Assembly (NCBI RefSeq): GCF_008365405.1
Contig: NZ_QOKV01000002.1
Span: 124,001-188,000, forward strand
DNA length: 64,000 bases
From: Azospirillum brasilense
GTDB taxonomy: Bacteria > Pseudomonadota > Alphaproteobacteria > Azospirillales > Azospirillaceae
Reading direction: 5' to 3'
Part shown: in pieces, positions 37,024 through 47,395 of the stretch
How positions within the stretch are numbered: the stretch's first letter is position 1
Layout: every line of letters begins with the position of its first letter
Translations under genes and position numbers: made by a program
Notes under the pieces: generated by a model
The model's database searches: none
Told to the model about the DNA's origin: nothing
What the model saw: only the letters and a program-made list of their open reading frames with translations

Positions 37024-38769
37024 TCAGCCGATCCGGAAGGCGAGATAGCCGTCGGTCCCGACCTGTCCGGGCATCGCGAGCAGGCCGCCGGGCGTGTGCC
37101 CGCTGAAGGTCAGGCTGAGGTCGGTGGCGCCGTTGCCGTTCAGGTCGATTCGCGCGGTGGCCCCCTGATAGCCGGTGGCGCCCGTCAGATCCTCCCAGGT
37201 CAGTTTGGAAAGGGTTTCCGTCCAGCCCCAGGCGACGGCCCATTCCGCCGGTTGCAGGTCGGTGATTGTGGACCACGTGACGCCTTCGCCCCGACCATCG
37301 ACGTTGAAGGTGTCCGTGCCGGCTCCGCCAGTCAGAAAGTTGGAGCCAGAGCCGCCGTCCAGCACGTCGTCTCCGCCTCCACCCTGCGCGGCGTCGTTCC
37401 CGCCGAGCAGGTTCATGAAATCGCCCTGGTCGCTGCCGACGACCGCTTCCGCGGCGGCCGTTCCCAGGAACTGGTTTTTCAGGCCGGCGACCGGGCCGGA
37501 ATAGGCGGCCATCCGCACCTCGTAGCTCATGGCGCCATCCTGAACGATGGCGCGCTGGTCCGACGCGGCGCGGGGCAGGGCGGCTGCGGCCTCCTGCCGG
37601 GTGACCGTGCGGTCGGCAAAGACCAGCCGTTCGATGCCGCGCAACCGGTCGGCGCCGCCGGCCCCGGTGACGGTCAGGTCCGCTCCGCTCCCCAACGGAT
37701 CGCTGGTCACGAACGCGTTGGCGGAGGGGAAGTTGTAGAAGGCCGTGTCGGTGCCGGTTCCGCCGTCGAGAAGATCGTCGCCGCCTCCACCGGCCAGCGT
37801 GTCGTCCCCCGCGGCGCCCATCAGCGTGTCGGCAAAGGTCGAGCCGGTCAAGCGGTCGCCAGCCGATCCTCCGATGACGGTTTCGATGCGGGTTCCGTAG
37901 CCGACGAAAAACTGGTTCTGGGCGAGAATCGAGGAGGCCTGCGCCGAGAACCATCCCCAGCCGCCCGTCAGGTCGACAGTGACAGGAACGTCCGCACCCG
38001 CAGCGGACAGTGTGTCGTTGCCCCCGCCGTCCCAGAGGTAGCGTCCCGACGCCCCCGGTGTCAGGAGATACAGGTCGTCGCCCGCGCGCACGGCGGGGTT
38101 GGGGCCGTAGAGGCGCTGGATCGCGGCGACGTCATAGACGCCCAGCCCGCCGGGCCAGGCGCCGTAATAGGACATGATCGTGTTGGTCCGGTTGTCCTCG
38201 GACGGAGGCAGGAAGGGCGGGGTGCCGCTGCCGGTGCCGTTGTAGTCGCCGGGATGCTTCAGCCCGAGCGCGTGCCCGATCTCATGGATGTAGGTCCGGT
38301 AACCGGCCGATTCGGGATCGAGGTAGATGTAGGAGCCCGCCGGGTTGGGGTAGTAGGCCATGCCGGAGGCGCGGAAGACGTCCAATTGGCTCATATGGAA
38401 CTGAAGGTTGGCGGTCATCGGCGCCGCCGTTTCCACGAAGGCGAGGTTGGCGACCGCGCTCCATTCCCCCATGGCCTGCAACGCCATGGCCCGCTGGCTG
38501 TCGTTGAGCGGCCGGAAGCCCGGCACGTAGCGCAGACCGGCGTCCACAACCCAGCCGTAGGTGAGGGTGTAGGGCGTGGTGGGCGCGGCGCCGTCCAACG
38601 GAGCCCCCCAGCGGCGCCCGCTGTCGAAGGCGCGGAGGAACAGCGGGTCGTCGGTGCCGCCCGTCATCCGTCCGGCCGTCGCCGGGCCTGGACCGCCGTC
38701 ATAGGTTGATCGATCATCGCCGATTCCGTCTCCGTTCTCGCCAAGGCCGGGAATCTGAGACTCACTCAT
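37024..38769 (-). CDS. Serralysin-type RTX metalloprotease (M10 family)
   Basis: A 581-residue secreted zinc protease. The catalytic domain (about 50-255) has the site HEIGHALGLKH and the Met-turn MSYYGAWPG. After it come glycine-rich calcium-binding nonapeptides (for example GGGGDDLLDGGTGTDTAFY and GGNDAAQGGGGDDVLDGGSG) and a C-terminal domain as used for type I secretion. There is no signal peptide, as expected for that route. No ABC exporter, membrane-fusion or TolC gene is nearby. ATG 38769 is preferred, with ACGGAG eight bases upstream. The region before it is notably A+T-rich. Confidence 0.9.
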   Translation of the reverse strand: MSESQIPGLGENGDGIGDDRSTYDGGPGPATAGRMTGGTDDPLFLRAFDSGRRWGAPLDGAAPTTPYTLTYGWVVDAGLRYVPGFRPLNDSQRAMALQAMGEWSAVANLAFVETAAPMTANLQFHMSQLDVFRASGMAYYPNPAGSYIYLDPESAGYRTYIHEIGHALGLKHPGDYNGTGSGTPPFLPPSEDNRTNTIMSYYGAWPGGLGVYDVAAIQRLYGPNPAVRAGDDLYLLTPGASGRYLWDGGGNDTLSAAGADVPVTVDLTGGWGWFSAQASSILAQNQFFVGYGTRIETVIGGSAGDRLTGSTFADTLMGAAGDDTLAGGGGDDLLDGGTGTDTAFYNFPSANAFVTSDPLGSGADLTVTGAGGADRLRGIERLVFADRTVTRQEAAAALPRAASDQRAIVQDGAMSYEVRMAAYSGPVAGLKNQFLGTAAAEAVVGSDQGDFMNLLGGNDAAQGGGGDDVLDGGSGSNFLTGGAGTDTFNVDGRGEGVTWSTITDLQPAEWAVAWGWTETLSKLTWEDLTGATGYQGATARIDLNGNGATDLSLTFSGHTPGGLLAMPGQVGTDGYLAFRIG

Positions 38770-39243
38770 CTCCGCAAGCTCCGTCGGGGTGGGCCGGTGT
38801 TTCGTTAAATTCGTTCCGAATTTCAATGATGTTTGGCGAAAACGGTCGGCGTTCGTCTTTCAATCGCTCAGTACTTATGACAAGCCGTTCAGCGGCATTC
38901 AATGGATCAGACGGCACCTTCAACATTGGAGGAGGAAAATTTTTCAGCAGATTTTCAGTGTCTTGTGGACATCCCGGGAAATTCCTTCCACGCACTCGCG
39001 GAGCGGTGATGGGACCGGATTCTGCGTTGGGGACGACTGGCTGGATTTTCCGGATGACATCGAAAACAGTATCCGAAAATGAAACTTGCGGTCACCCGCC
39101 TCAGCCTAAAGATAAGATCAAAATAAAATCGTTAAAGAATATTAAGACGCAATCCTGTCACAGCATCGGCGTGGTTTCGTGGATTGACAGGATGGAAAGA
39201 TTCCGCAACCGTTGCCGCAGAACAACAACGGGGGAGAAAAAGA
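38770..39243. other. A+T-rich intergenic region between the protease and RlpA
   Basis: This 474-bp stretch is clearly lower in G+C than the rest of the window, most of all at 39090-39160. It should hold divergent promoters for the protease and rlpA. A minus-strand frame (38995-38762) ends 8 bp inside the protease gene and could encode a small coupled protein, but it lacks a ribosome binding site and family resemblance, so I do not call it. Confidence 0.5.
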
Positions 39244-39834
39244 GTGCGGTATGGCTGTGTTGCGCTCGCCATCTGTGCTGTTTCTGTTGGGGCATGCTCG
39301 TCCACGGCACAGATCGCCACCGTCCCGCCAATGCCGCAGGACATCGCGTTTGAGGACACATCGACGCCGGTCGTTCCGGAGATCGAACCGGTCTATGTTC
39401 ATAAGGGCAAGGCGTCCTACTACGCCGATTTCTTTCATGGCCGGACCACGGCGTCGGGGGAGCGCTTCAGCCAGAACCGGCTGACCGCCGCGTCCCGCCG
39501 GCTTCCCTTGGGCAGCCGGGTGACGGTGACCAACGCCGACAACGGGCGCAGCGTCGAGGTCGTGATCAACGACCGTGGCCCCTACGTGAAGGGGCGGGTG
39601 ATCGACCTGTCCCGCAAGGCTGCCGACGAACTGGGCATGATCGAGGACGGCGTGGTGAATGTCCGCGTCGAAGCCCGCCCCTCCGACCAGCCGAACCGCT
39701 CGCTGAGGCACCGGCTGGAGCAGATGGTCGCCGCGCTTTACCCCGACCGCAAATCCACCTCCGAGCCACCCGTGACGGTCGCCGAGCGCCCCGAATCGGA
39801 TGTGGCCGACACCGATCTGGGCGCCGCCGAATAG
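39244..39834 (+). CDS. rlpA: RlpA-like septal lipoprotein (double-psi beta-barrel)
   Basis: 196 residues starting with GTG 39244 behind GGGGGAG. The N-terminus [20 protein letters not shown] is a lipoprotein signal with the lipobox at VGAC (Cys 18), which also fixes the start. The RlpA double-psi barrel follows ([39 protein letters not shown]). RlpA proteins are lytic transglycosylases acting on peptidoglycan lacking side chains. The C-terminal SPOR domain seen in many homologues is missing, so septal targeting by denuded glycan is not evident. Confidence 0.87.
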   Translation: MRYGCVALAICAVSVGACSSTAQIATVPPMPQDIAFEDTSTPVVPEIEPVYVHKGKASYYADFFHGRTTASGERFSQNRLTAASRRLPLGSRVTVTNADNGRSVEVVINDRGPYVKGRVIDLSRKAADELGMIEDGVVNVRVEARPSDQPNRSLRHRLEQMVAALYPDRKSTSEPPVTVAERPESDVADTDLGAAE

Positions 39835-39973
39835 CGGGACCGCGCCCCGCCCGACGCTTTCCGCCCGAACGCACGACACATGCAGGCTTCCGCCCAACGG
39901 GCGCGGCGCCGCGAAGGCCGCCGATGCGCCTCCGCGGTTGACGGAGCCGTGCGCACAGAAGAGGTTTCAATCC

Positions 39974-40384
39974 ATGCTGAAGCTCGTGATCCGCGACACG
40001 CATCACGCCGCCGGCCTGTTTCTGGAGCAGGTGGACAACGTCCGCCAACTCATCGCGGAGTTGAAGGCGCTGAAGCGCGTTCCATCCGCCTCGCTCTATC
40101 TGGAAGGTCTGGCCGAGCGCTGCCTGCGGCGCGGCTGGACGGTGATCCCCGCCGATCCGCTGGTCCGTGGCTGCGCGTCGCGCACCCACATCGTCGAGGT
40201 GCATCTCGACCCCAACCAGCCCGGTGCCCCCTTCGTCGGCATCTACGAGCCGGGGGAGGACGGCACCCCCTGCCGGCGCCTGCACGATTCCCTGGAGGGG
40301 CTGGCGAGCCGCCTGCGCCTGCCGCCCGCCAACACCGGCACCATGCCTGCATCGGTGCAGCAGGCCCCCGCGCTGGCCGCATAG
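39974..40384 (+). CDS. Uncharacterised protein, paralogue of the gene at 10455-10892
   Basis: 136 residues beginning MLKLVIRDTHHAAGLFLEQV. It aligns end to end with the 145-residue protein at 10455-10892; conserved positions include the N-terminal KLVI-D-H-AAGL, RCL, DPL, THIVEV and CRR-H. Unlike the other copy it has no small Cys-rich partner. AGAGG lies nine bases before the start. It stands 139 bp after rlpA on the same strand. Function unknown. Confidence 0.75.
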   Translation: MLKLVIRDTHHAAGLFLEQVDNVRQLIAELKALKRVPSASLYLEGLAERCLRRGWTVIPADPLVRGCASRTHIVEVHLDPNQPGAPFVGIYEPGEDGTPCRRLHDSLEGLASRLRLPPANTGTMPASVQQAPALAA

Positions 40385-40518
40385 AGCCATCGCAGCGGTC
40401 CCGGGACTCCGGCCGCATCCCCGGCCACATCCATTGATTGGAATCATACCGCGGCATGGTGGGCGGGGGTAGCCTGCGGGCCGGCAATCCCGCCGTCCGC
40501 CACCCGCCGTCCGCCCCC

Positions 40519-42224
<1,706 letters not shown>

Positions 42225-42228
<4 letters not shown>

Positions 42229-42944
42229 TGACCGTCCTGATCGTGGACGACGAGCCGCTGGCCCGCGAGGAGTTGCGGCGCCTTCTGGAGGAGTTCCCCG
42301 ACCTCCAGGTCGCCGGGGAATGCGCCAACGCCATCGAGGCCATCGGTGCCATCAACCGCCAGCCGCCGGACGTGGTTTTTCTCGACATCCAGATGCCGCG
42401 GGTCAGCGGGCTGGAGATGCTGAGCATGCTCGATCCGGAGCGGATGCCCCGCATCGTCTTCCTGACCGCCCACGACGAATACGCCGTCCAGGCCTTCGAG
42501 GAGCACGCCTTCGACTATCTGCTGAAGCCGGCGGATCCGGCCCGGCTGGCGAAGACGTTGCAACGGCTGCGCCGCGAAAGGGCGCCGCAGGACCTTGCCG
42601 TGCTGAAGGACGCCGCCCCGTTGCGGCTGATTCCCTGCACCGGCCACAACCGCATCTCGCTGCTGAAGCTGGACGAGGTGGAGTGCGTGGCCTCCAAGGC
42701 GAGCGGGGTGTTCGTCGTCGGCGCTGACGGCGAGGAACGCTTCACCGAGCTGACCCTGCTGACCTTGCAGGAGCGCACCCCTCTGGTGCGCTGCCACCGG
42801 CAGTATCTGGTGAACCCCGACCGCATCCGGGAAATCCGTCTGATCGACAACGGGCTGGCCGAAATCCAGACGCTGGGTGGTCAGAGCATCCCGGTCAGCC
42901 GCCGCTTCCTCGGCCCACTGAAGGAACGGCTGGGCATCGGGTGA
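42225..42944 (+). CDS. LytTR-family response regulator
   Basis: 239 residues: receiver domain (about 1-115; [13 protein letters not shown], phospho-acceptor Asp in VVFLDIQMP) and a C-terminal LytTR DNA-binding domain ([37 protein letters not shown]). It is translationally coupled to the LytS-type kinase. Its targets are probably membrane or transport genes (family knowledge), but none can be named here. Confidence 0.92.
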
Positions 42945-43002
42945 TTTTCCCTCCACCGCCGGGCGGGGTGGCTTGCGGCAATCGGGGAGACATGGCTCTC
43001 CG

Positions 43003-43569
43003 CTAAACGACCCCCTCCGGCACCAGAACCTTCCCGCAGAGGTCCCGCGCCTTCTCGAACCGGTCGGGGGCCGCGGAGCGGGCGAGCAGCCCCTCCCCGA
43101 AGATGAACGAGTAGAACAGATACGCCCGCGCGAAGGCGTCGTCGGGGTCCAGCCCCATGCCGGCGAACAGGTCTGACACGCAGCGCAGGCGTTCGCGGTC
43201 GACCTCCGCCACGATCTCGGACGCGCGGGGGTCGCGGCGTGCCCAATCGCGCATCGCCAGTTCGATGGCGATGCCGCGCGGGTTGCTGCTGCCGCCGTAG
43301 AGCGACAGCACGTAGCGCAGCCCCTCGGCCGGCGTGCGGCCGTCCAGCCGGGTCTGCGCCTTGATCGCCTCGATGCGGCCGGTCTTCCAGCCCTCCAGCA
43401 TCGCCTCCACCAACTCCATCCGGTCGCGGAAGTGCCAGTAGAAGCTGCCCTTGGTCACCTTCAGCCGCTTGGCCAGAAGCTCGACCCGCACCTGCTCGAC
43501 GCCGCCCTCCGCCAGGGCGGAGAAGGCGGCGGACAGCCAGGATTCGCGGTTCAGCGTCTTCGCTTCCAT
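43003..43569 (-). CDS. TetR-family regulator, candidate controller of the acyl-CoA operon
   Basis: 188 residues with an N-terminal TetR helix-turn-helix (ALAEGGVEQVRVELLAKRLKV, TKGSFYWHF) and a helical ligand domain. CCGGAG lies eight bases before the chosen start (43569); a longer start at 43590 is less supported. Directly upstream is CCATACG-N4-CGTATCG, the same inverted repeat found twice before the isovaleryl-CoA-dehydrogenase-like gene at 60.6 kb. This suggests that it represses itself and that distant operon (inference from shared sites). Confidence 0.88.
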   Translation of the reverse strand: MEAKTLNRESWLSAAFSALAEGGVEQVRVELLAKRLKVTKGSFYWHFRDRMELVEAMLEGWKTGRIEAIKAQTRLDGRTPAEGLRYVLSLYGGSSNPRGIAIELAMRDWARRDPRASEIVAEVDRERLRCVSDLFAGMGLDPDDAFARAYLFYSFIFGEGLLARSAAPDRFEKARDLCGKVLVPEGVV

Positions 43570-43586
43570 CGGTAACACTCCGGAGG

Positions 43587-43604
43587 CCATACGGCAGCGT
43601 ATCG
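43587..43604. promoter_or_regulatory. Candidate autoregulatory TetR operator
   Basis: CCATACG-GCAG-CGTATCG is an 18-bp inverted repeat (one mismatch in the arms) 18 bp before the TetR start codon. It matches the two sites at 60542 and 60562. Confidence 0.65.
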
Positions 43605-43693
43605 AGTCGCCGATGGCCTGTCCACAACCCGCCGGGTGGAAAAAGCGCCGAACCTTATACGGATTTGACCGGAGAGGGAAAGCCGCGCGCGCC

Positions 43694-45262
43694 TCAGCGC
43701 GCCTTTGCCGCGGTGAAGAGGTCCTTGTGGGCGTCGCGCAGCAGGTTCTTCTGCACCTTGCCCATGGCGTTGCGCGGCAGCTCGTCCATGAAGAAGACGC
43801 GCTTGGGCACCTTGAAGTTGGCGAGCTGCTCCTTGCAGACGGCGATCACCGCGGCCTCGTCCGGGGTGGCGGCGCCGGGCTTGCGCAGGACGACGGCGGT
43901 CACCGCCTCGCCGAAGTCGGGGTGCGGCACGCCGACCACCGCCGATTCCACCACGCCGTCGATGCCGTCGATGACCGTCTCGACCTCCTTCGGGTAGACG
44001 TTGAAGCCGCCGGAGATGATGAGGTCCTTGGCCCGACCGACGATGTGCACATAGCCGCGCCCGTCCACCTTGCCGACATCGCCGGTGATGAAGAAGCCGT
44101 CCGGCTTGATCTCCTGCTTCGTCTTCTCGGGCATCCGCCAGTAGCCGGAGAAGACGTTCGGCCCGGCGACCTCGATGATGCCGATCTCGTCGGTGCCGAG
44201 CGACGCGCCGGTTTCCGGATCGACCACGCGCACGGACACCTCGGGCAGCGGGAAGCCGACCGTGCCGGGGATGCGGTCGCCGTCCAGCGGGTTGGAGGTC
44301 AGCATCCCGGTCTCGGTCATGCCGTAGCGTTCCAGGATGGCGTGGCCGGTGCGGGCCGAGAAGTCCTTGTGCGTGTCGGCGAGCAGCGGGGCCGAGCCGG
44401 AAACGAACAGCCGCATGTGCGCCGTCGCCTCGCGCGTCAGGCCGGGGTGGGCGAGCAGGCGGGTGTAGAAGGTCGGCACGCCCATCATCACCGTGGCGCG
44501 TGGCAGCAGCCCCATCACCTGCTCGGCATCGAACTTCGGCAGGAACAGCATGGAGGAGCCGTTCAGCAGCACGCAGTTGGTCGCCACGAACAGGCCGTGC
44601 GTGTGGAAGATCGGCAGGGCGTGCAGCAGCACGTCGTTCGGCTGGAAGCCCCAGTATTTGTGCAGCGTCAGCGCGTTTGAGCCGAGGTTGCGGTGGCTCA
44701 TCATCGCGCCCTTCGACCGCCCGGTGGTGCCGGAGGTGTAGAGGATCGCGGCGAGATCGTCGGCCTCGGCCGGGACGGTCGTGAAGTCCGTGCCCTTGCC
44801 GGCGGCCTGCTCCGGCAGGGTGCCCTCACCATGGGTGCCGAGAGTCAGCAGATGGGCGACCTTGGCCTTGTCGGCGACCTCGCGCAGCGCGTCCGCGGAT
44901 TCGGGGCGGGCGACGAAGACGTGCGGCTCGGCGTCGGTCAGGAAATACTCGACCTCGGCCTTCGTGTAGGCCGGGTTCAGCGGCAGGAAGACGCCGCCCG
45001 CCCGCACGGTGGCGAGATAGAGGATGATGTTCTCGACCGACTTCTCCACCTGAACGGCGACCCGGTCGCCCTTCTTCAGGCCGAGGTCGGCGAGCAGGTT
45101 GGCGTAGCGGCCGGTCAGGGCTTCGAGATCGCCGTAGGTGACGGTGCGGGCCCTAGTTGCGGTTGGATCCGTGCCGGGCTCGGTCTCGGCGAAGGGGCGG
45201 CTGCGGTCCGCCGGAAAGCGGGAACGGAACAGCTCGAACAGATTGCCACCCACGTCGGACAT
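43694..45262 (-). CDS. matB: Malonyl-CoA synthetase (MatB-like acyl-CoA ligase)
   Basis: 522 residues of the ANL family, with P-loop ILYTSGTTGRSKGAMMSH, ALPIFHTHGLF (MatB-type), YGMTETG and C-terminal lysine in RNAMGKVQKNLL. MatB makes malonyl-CoA from malonate, CoA and ATP. Start 45262 follows GGAGGGA with suitable spacing; ATG 45268 is too close to it. A GntR gene lies upstream on the same strand, as in malonate operons of rhizobia. The malonyl-CoA decarboxylase and malonate carrier of those operons are not in the window. Confidence 0.88.
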   Translation of the reverse strand: MSDVGGNLFELFRSRFPADRSRPFAETEPGTDPTATRARTVTYGDLEALTGRYANLLADLGLKKGDRVAVQVEKSVENIILYLATVRAGGVFLPLNPAYTKAEVEYFLTDAEPHVFVARPESADALREVADKAKVAHLLTLGTHGEGTLPEQAAGKGTDFTTVPAEADDLAAILYTSGTTGRSKGAMMSHRNLGSNALTLHKYWGFQPNDVLLHALPIFHTHGLFVATNCVLLNGSSMLFLPKFDAEQVMGLLPRATVMMGVPTFYTRLLAHPGLTREATAHMRLFVSGSAPLLADTHKDFSARTGHAILERYGMTETGMLTSNPLDGDRIPGTVGFPLPEVSVRVVDPETGASLGTDEIGIIEVAGPNVFSGYWRMPEKTKQEIKPDGFFITGDVGKVDGRGYVHIVGRAKDLIISGGFNVYPKEVETVIDGIDGVVESAVVGVPHPDFGEAVTAVVLRKPGAATPDEAAVIAVCKEQLANFKVPKRVFFMDELPRNAMGKVQKNLLRDAHKDLFTAAKAR

Positions 45263-45332
45263 CGTCATTCCCTCCATGCACCCGGTGATCCGGTGCCCAG
45301 GGTTTAGCACAGGCTCATGCCGTGGACCACAT

Positions 45333-45347
45333 CTTTGTATACGGAAG
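45333..45347. promoter_or_regulatory. GntR operator-like site before matB
   Basis: CTTTGTATACGGAAG has the TGTATAC core also found before the GntR gene at 46096. FadR-type GntR proteins bind GT-N-AC-centred dyads of this kind. It lies between the GntR stop and the matB start. Confidence 0.5.
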
Positions 45348-45353
45348 ACCGGG

Positions 45354-46049
45354 TTATTGTATTTCGTTTCCGCCCATGATGGACACGAACTCGGTGAAGA
45401 TGTCGATCTGGATAGTCACGTGCCGCCGCATGGCGGCGTAGGCGGCCTCCGGGTCGCCGGTCAGGATCGCTTCGACCACGTCGTCATGCTCCTTGAAGCT
45501 ATCCTTGACGCGGTAGGGGTGGTTGAGCTGGTAGCGGCGGTAGGGGGCCAGCCGGGCGAACAGGCCGCGCGCGATTTCCTGAAGCGGCTCGTTGTGACTG
45601 CCCGCCTGGACCGCCTCGTGGAAGGAGCGGTTGACCGCGTAGTAGGCGTCCAGCTCCCGCGCCTCCATATGCGCCTTCGAGGTGTCGTGCAGGCGTTTCA
45701 GGGCCTGCTTCTCCTCGTCCGACATGCGGCGGGCGGCAAAACGGGCGCACAGCCCCTCGATCTCCGACATCACCTCGAACATCTGCACCATGCGGTGCAG
45801 CTTCAGTGGTGCCACCACCGCCCCCTGGCGCGGCTGCTTCTCCACCAGCCCGGCGTGGACGAGCTGGAGGATCGCCTCGCGGATCGGGGTGCGGGAGATG
45901 TTGAAGCGCTGGGCGAGGCTTTCCTCGTCCAGCCGCGTTCCGGGGCGCAGGCGGCCCAGGAAGATGTCCTCCTCGATGGCGAGCCGCACCTCGTCGGCAC
46001 GGGTGGCACTCTTGTCGGCGGTCTTGCTGGCGGCAATCCGGTCGCTCAT
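45354..46049 (-). CDS. GntR-family (FCD) regulator, MatR-like
   Basis: 231 residues with a winged helix-turn-helix (LDEESLAQRFNISRTPIREAILQL) and a C-terminal FCD ligand domain (conserved Asp/His pattern as in SFHEAV, KEHDDVVEAI). It lies just upstream of the malonyl-CoA synthetase on the same strand. TGTATAC-centred dyads lie both before it and before matB; they resemble the site I recall for rhizobial MatR. It could also affect the divergent valine genes, since the 46.1-kb site lies between them. Confidence 0.88.
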   Translation of the reverse strand: MSDRIAASKTADKSATRADEVRLAIEEDIFLGRLRPGTRLDEESLAQRFNISRTPIREAILQLVHAGLVEKQPRQGAVVAPLKLHRMVQMFEVMSEIEGLCARFAARRMSDEEKQALKRLHDTSKAHMEARELDAYYAVNRSFHEAVQAGSHNEPLQEIARGLFARLAPYRRYQLNHPYRVKDSFKEHDDVVEAILTGDPEAAYAAMRRHVTIQIDIFTEFVSIMGGNEIQ

Positions 46050-46095
46050 CCCGAGCGTGTCCCCTTCCTCATCCGCGGCTGTCCGCCGCTCCCGT

Positions 46096-46110
46096 CTCTG
46101 TATACAAGAG
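46096..46110. promoter_or_regulatory. GntR operator-like site in the GntR/acyl-CoA dehydrogenase divergent region
   Basis: CTCTGTATACAAGAG is a nearly symmetric dyad around TGTATACA, 47 bp before the GntR start and about 100 bp before the divergent acyl-CoA dehydrogenase. Confidence 0.55.
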
Positions 46111-46210
46111 ATGGACAGCGCGTATCCAGCATGATAGTCCTTCCTCCCAACAATGAGAACCGGAGATCCGTCATGGACTCCGGGCCAATGCGGTTCTGGG
46201 GAGGATGCGC

Positions 46211-47350
46211 ATGGATTTTGCGCTTTCGGAGGAGCAGCAGGCGTTCCGCGACACGGCGCGCGACTTCGCGCAGCAGGAAATGGCGCCGAACGCCGCGCAC
46301 TGGGATGAGAACAGCGTCTTTCCCATCGACATCCTGCGGCAGGCCGCGGCGCTCGGCTTCGCCGGCATCTATGTGGGGGAGGAGTTCGGCGGCTCCGGCC
46401 TCGGGCGGCTGGACGCGGCGGTGATCTTCGAGGAGCTGTCGGCGGCCTGCCCGTCCACGGCGGCCTACATCTCCATCCACAACATGGCGTCCTGGATGAT
46501 CGACCGCTTCGGCAATCCGGAGCAGCGCGCCCGCTTCCTGCCCAAGCTGACGACCATGGAGCATTTCGCCAGCTATTGCCTGACCGAGCCGGGAGCGGGG
46601 TCCGACGCCGCCTCGCTGCGCACGCGGGCGGAGCGGGACGGCGACCATTACGTGCTGAACGGCTCGAAAGCCTTCATCTCCGGCGGCGGCACGTCGGACG
46701 TCTATGTCTGCATGGTCCGCACCGGCGAGCCCGGCCCCAAGGGCATCTCCTGCATTGTCGTGGAGAAGGGCACGCCCGGCCTATCCTTCGGCAAGCAGGA
46801 GCACAAGCTGGGCTGGAAGAGCCAGCCGACCTCGGCGGTCATCTTCGAGAACTGCCGCGTCCCCGTCGCCAACCGCATCGGCGAGGAGGGGGAAGGCTTC
46901 CGCATCGCCATGAAGGGTCTGGACGGCGGTCGCCTGAACATCGCCGCCTGCTCGGTCGGCGGGGCGCGCTTCTGCCTGGAGCAGGCCGTCGCCTACACGG
47001 CGGAGCGCAAGCAGTTCGGCAAGCCGCTGAACGTCTTCCAGGCCCTGCAGTTCAAGCTGGCCGACATGGCGACGGAGCTGGACGCCGCCCGGCTGATGCT
47101 GCACCGCGCCGCCGCCAGCCTCGACGCCGGCTCGCCGGAGGCGACGGCCCATTGCGCGATGGCCAAGCGCTTCGCCACCGACACGGGGTTCCAGGTGGTG
47201 AACGAGGCGCTGCAACTCCACGGCGGCTACGGCTACATCAAGGAGTATCCGATCGAGCGGATTTTCCGCGACCTGCGGGTTCACCAGATTCTCGAAGGCA
47301 CCAACGAGATCATGCGCGTCATCATCGCCCGCCATCTGACCGGCGGCTGA
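46211..47350 (+). CDS. Acyl-CoA dehydrogenase, probable isobutyryl-CoA dehydrogenase
   Basis: A 379-residue flavin acyl-CoA dehydrogenase with ACAD signatures [12 protein letters not shown] near 125 and [12 protein letters not shown] near 260, plus catalytic Glu in the C-terminal [10 protein letters not shown]. Sequence type and the 3-hydroxyisobutyrate dehydrogenase gene just downstream indicate isobutyryl-CoA oxidation to methacrylyl-CoA in valine breakdown. Start 46211 is behind GGGGAGG with proper spacing; ATG 46205 is too close to it. Confidence 0.88.
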   Translation: MDFALSEEQQAFRDTARDFAQQEMAPNAAHWDENSVFPIDILRQAAALGFAGIYVGEEFGGSGLGRLDAAVIFEELSAACPSTAAYISIHNMASWMIDRFGNPEQRARFLPKLTTMEHFASYCLTEPGAGSDAASLRTRAERDGDHYVLNGSKAFISGGGTSDVYVCMVRTGEPGPKGISCIVVEKGTPGLSFGKQEHKLGWKSQPTSAVIFENCRVPVANRIGEEGEGFRIAMKGLDGGRLNIAACSVGGARFCLEQAVAYTAERKQFGKPLNVFQALQFKLADMATELDAARLMLHRAAASLDAGSPEATAHCAMAKRFATDTGFQVVNEALQLHGGYGYIKEYPIERIFRDLRVHQILEGTNEIMRVIIARHLTGG

Positions 47351-47395
47351 CGGCGGCACAACAAACAGCGTCATAATAAGACGAGGGGAAACGCT

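Noticed and set aside
35635..38709. 1024-residue plus-strand frame across three minus-strand genes
   Set aside because: It spans the TraB-like, Lin0512 and protease genes in antisense, including the gaps between them; a single real protein would not follow those boundaries.
38762..38995. Possible 77-residue gene overlapping the protease start by 8 bp
   Set aside because: The overlap would allow coupling, but there is no good start signal and the region is A+T-rich, so stop-free frames are weak evidence. Kept as a note only.
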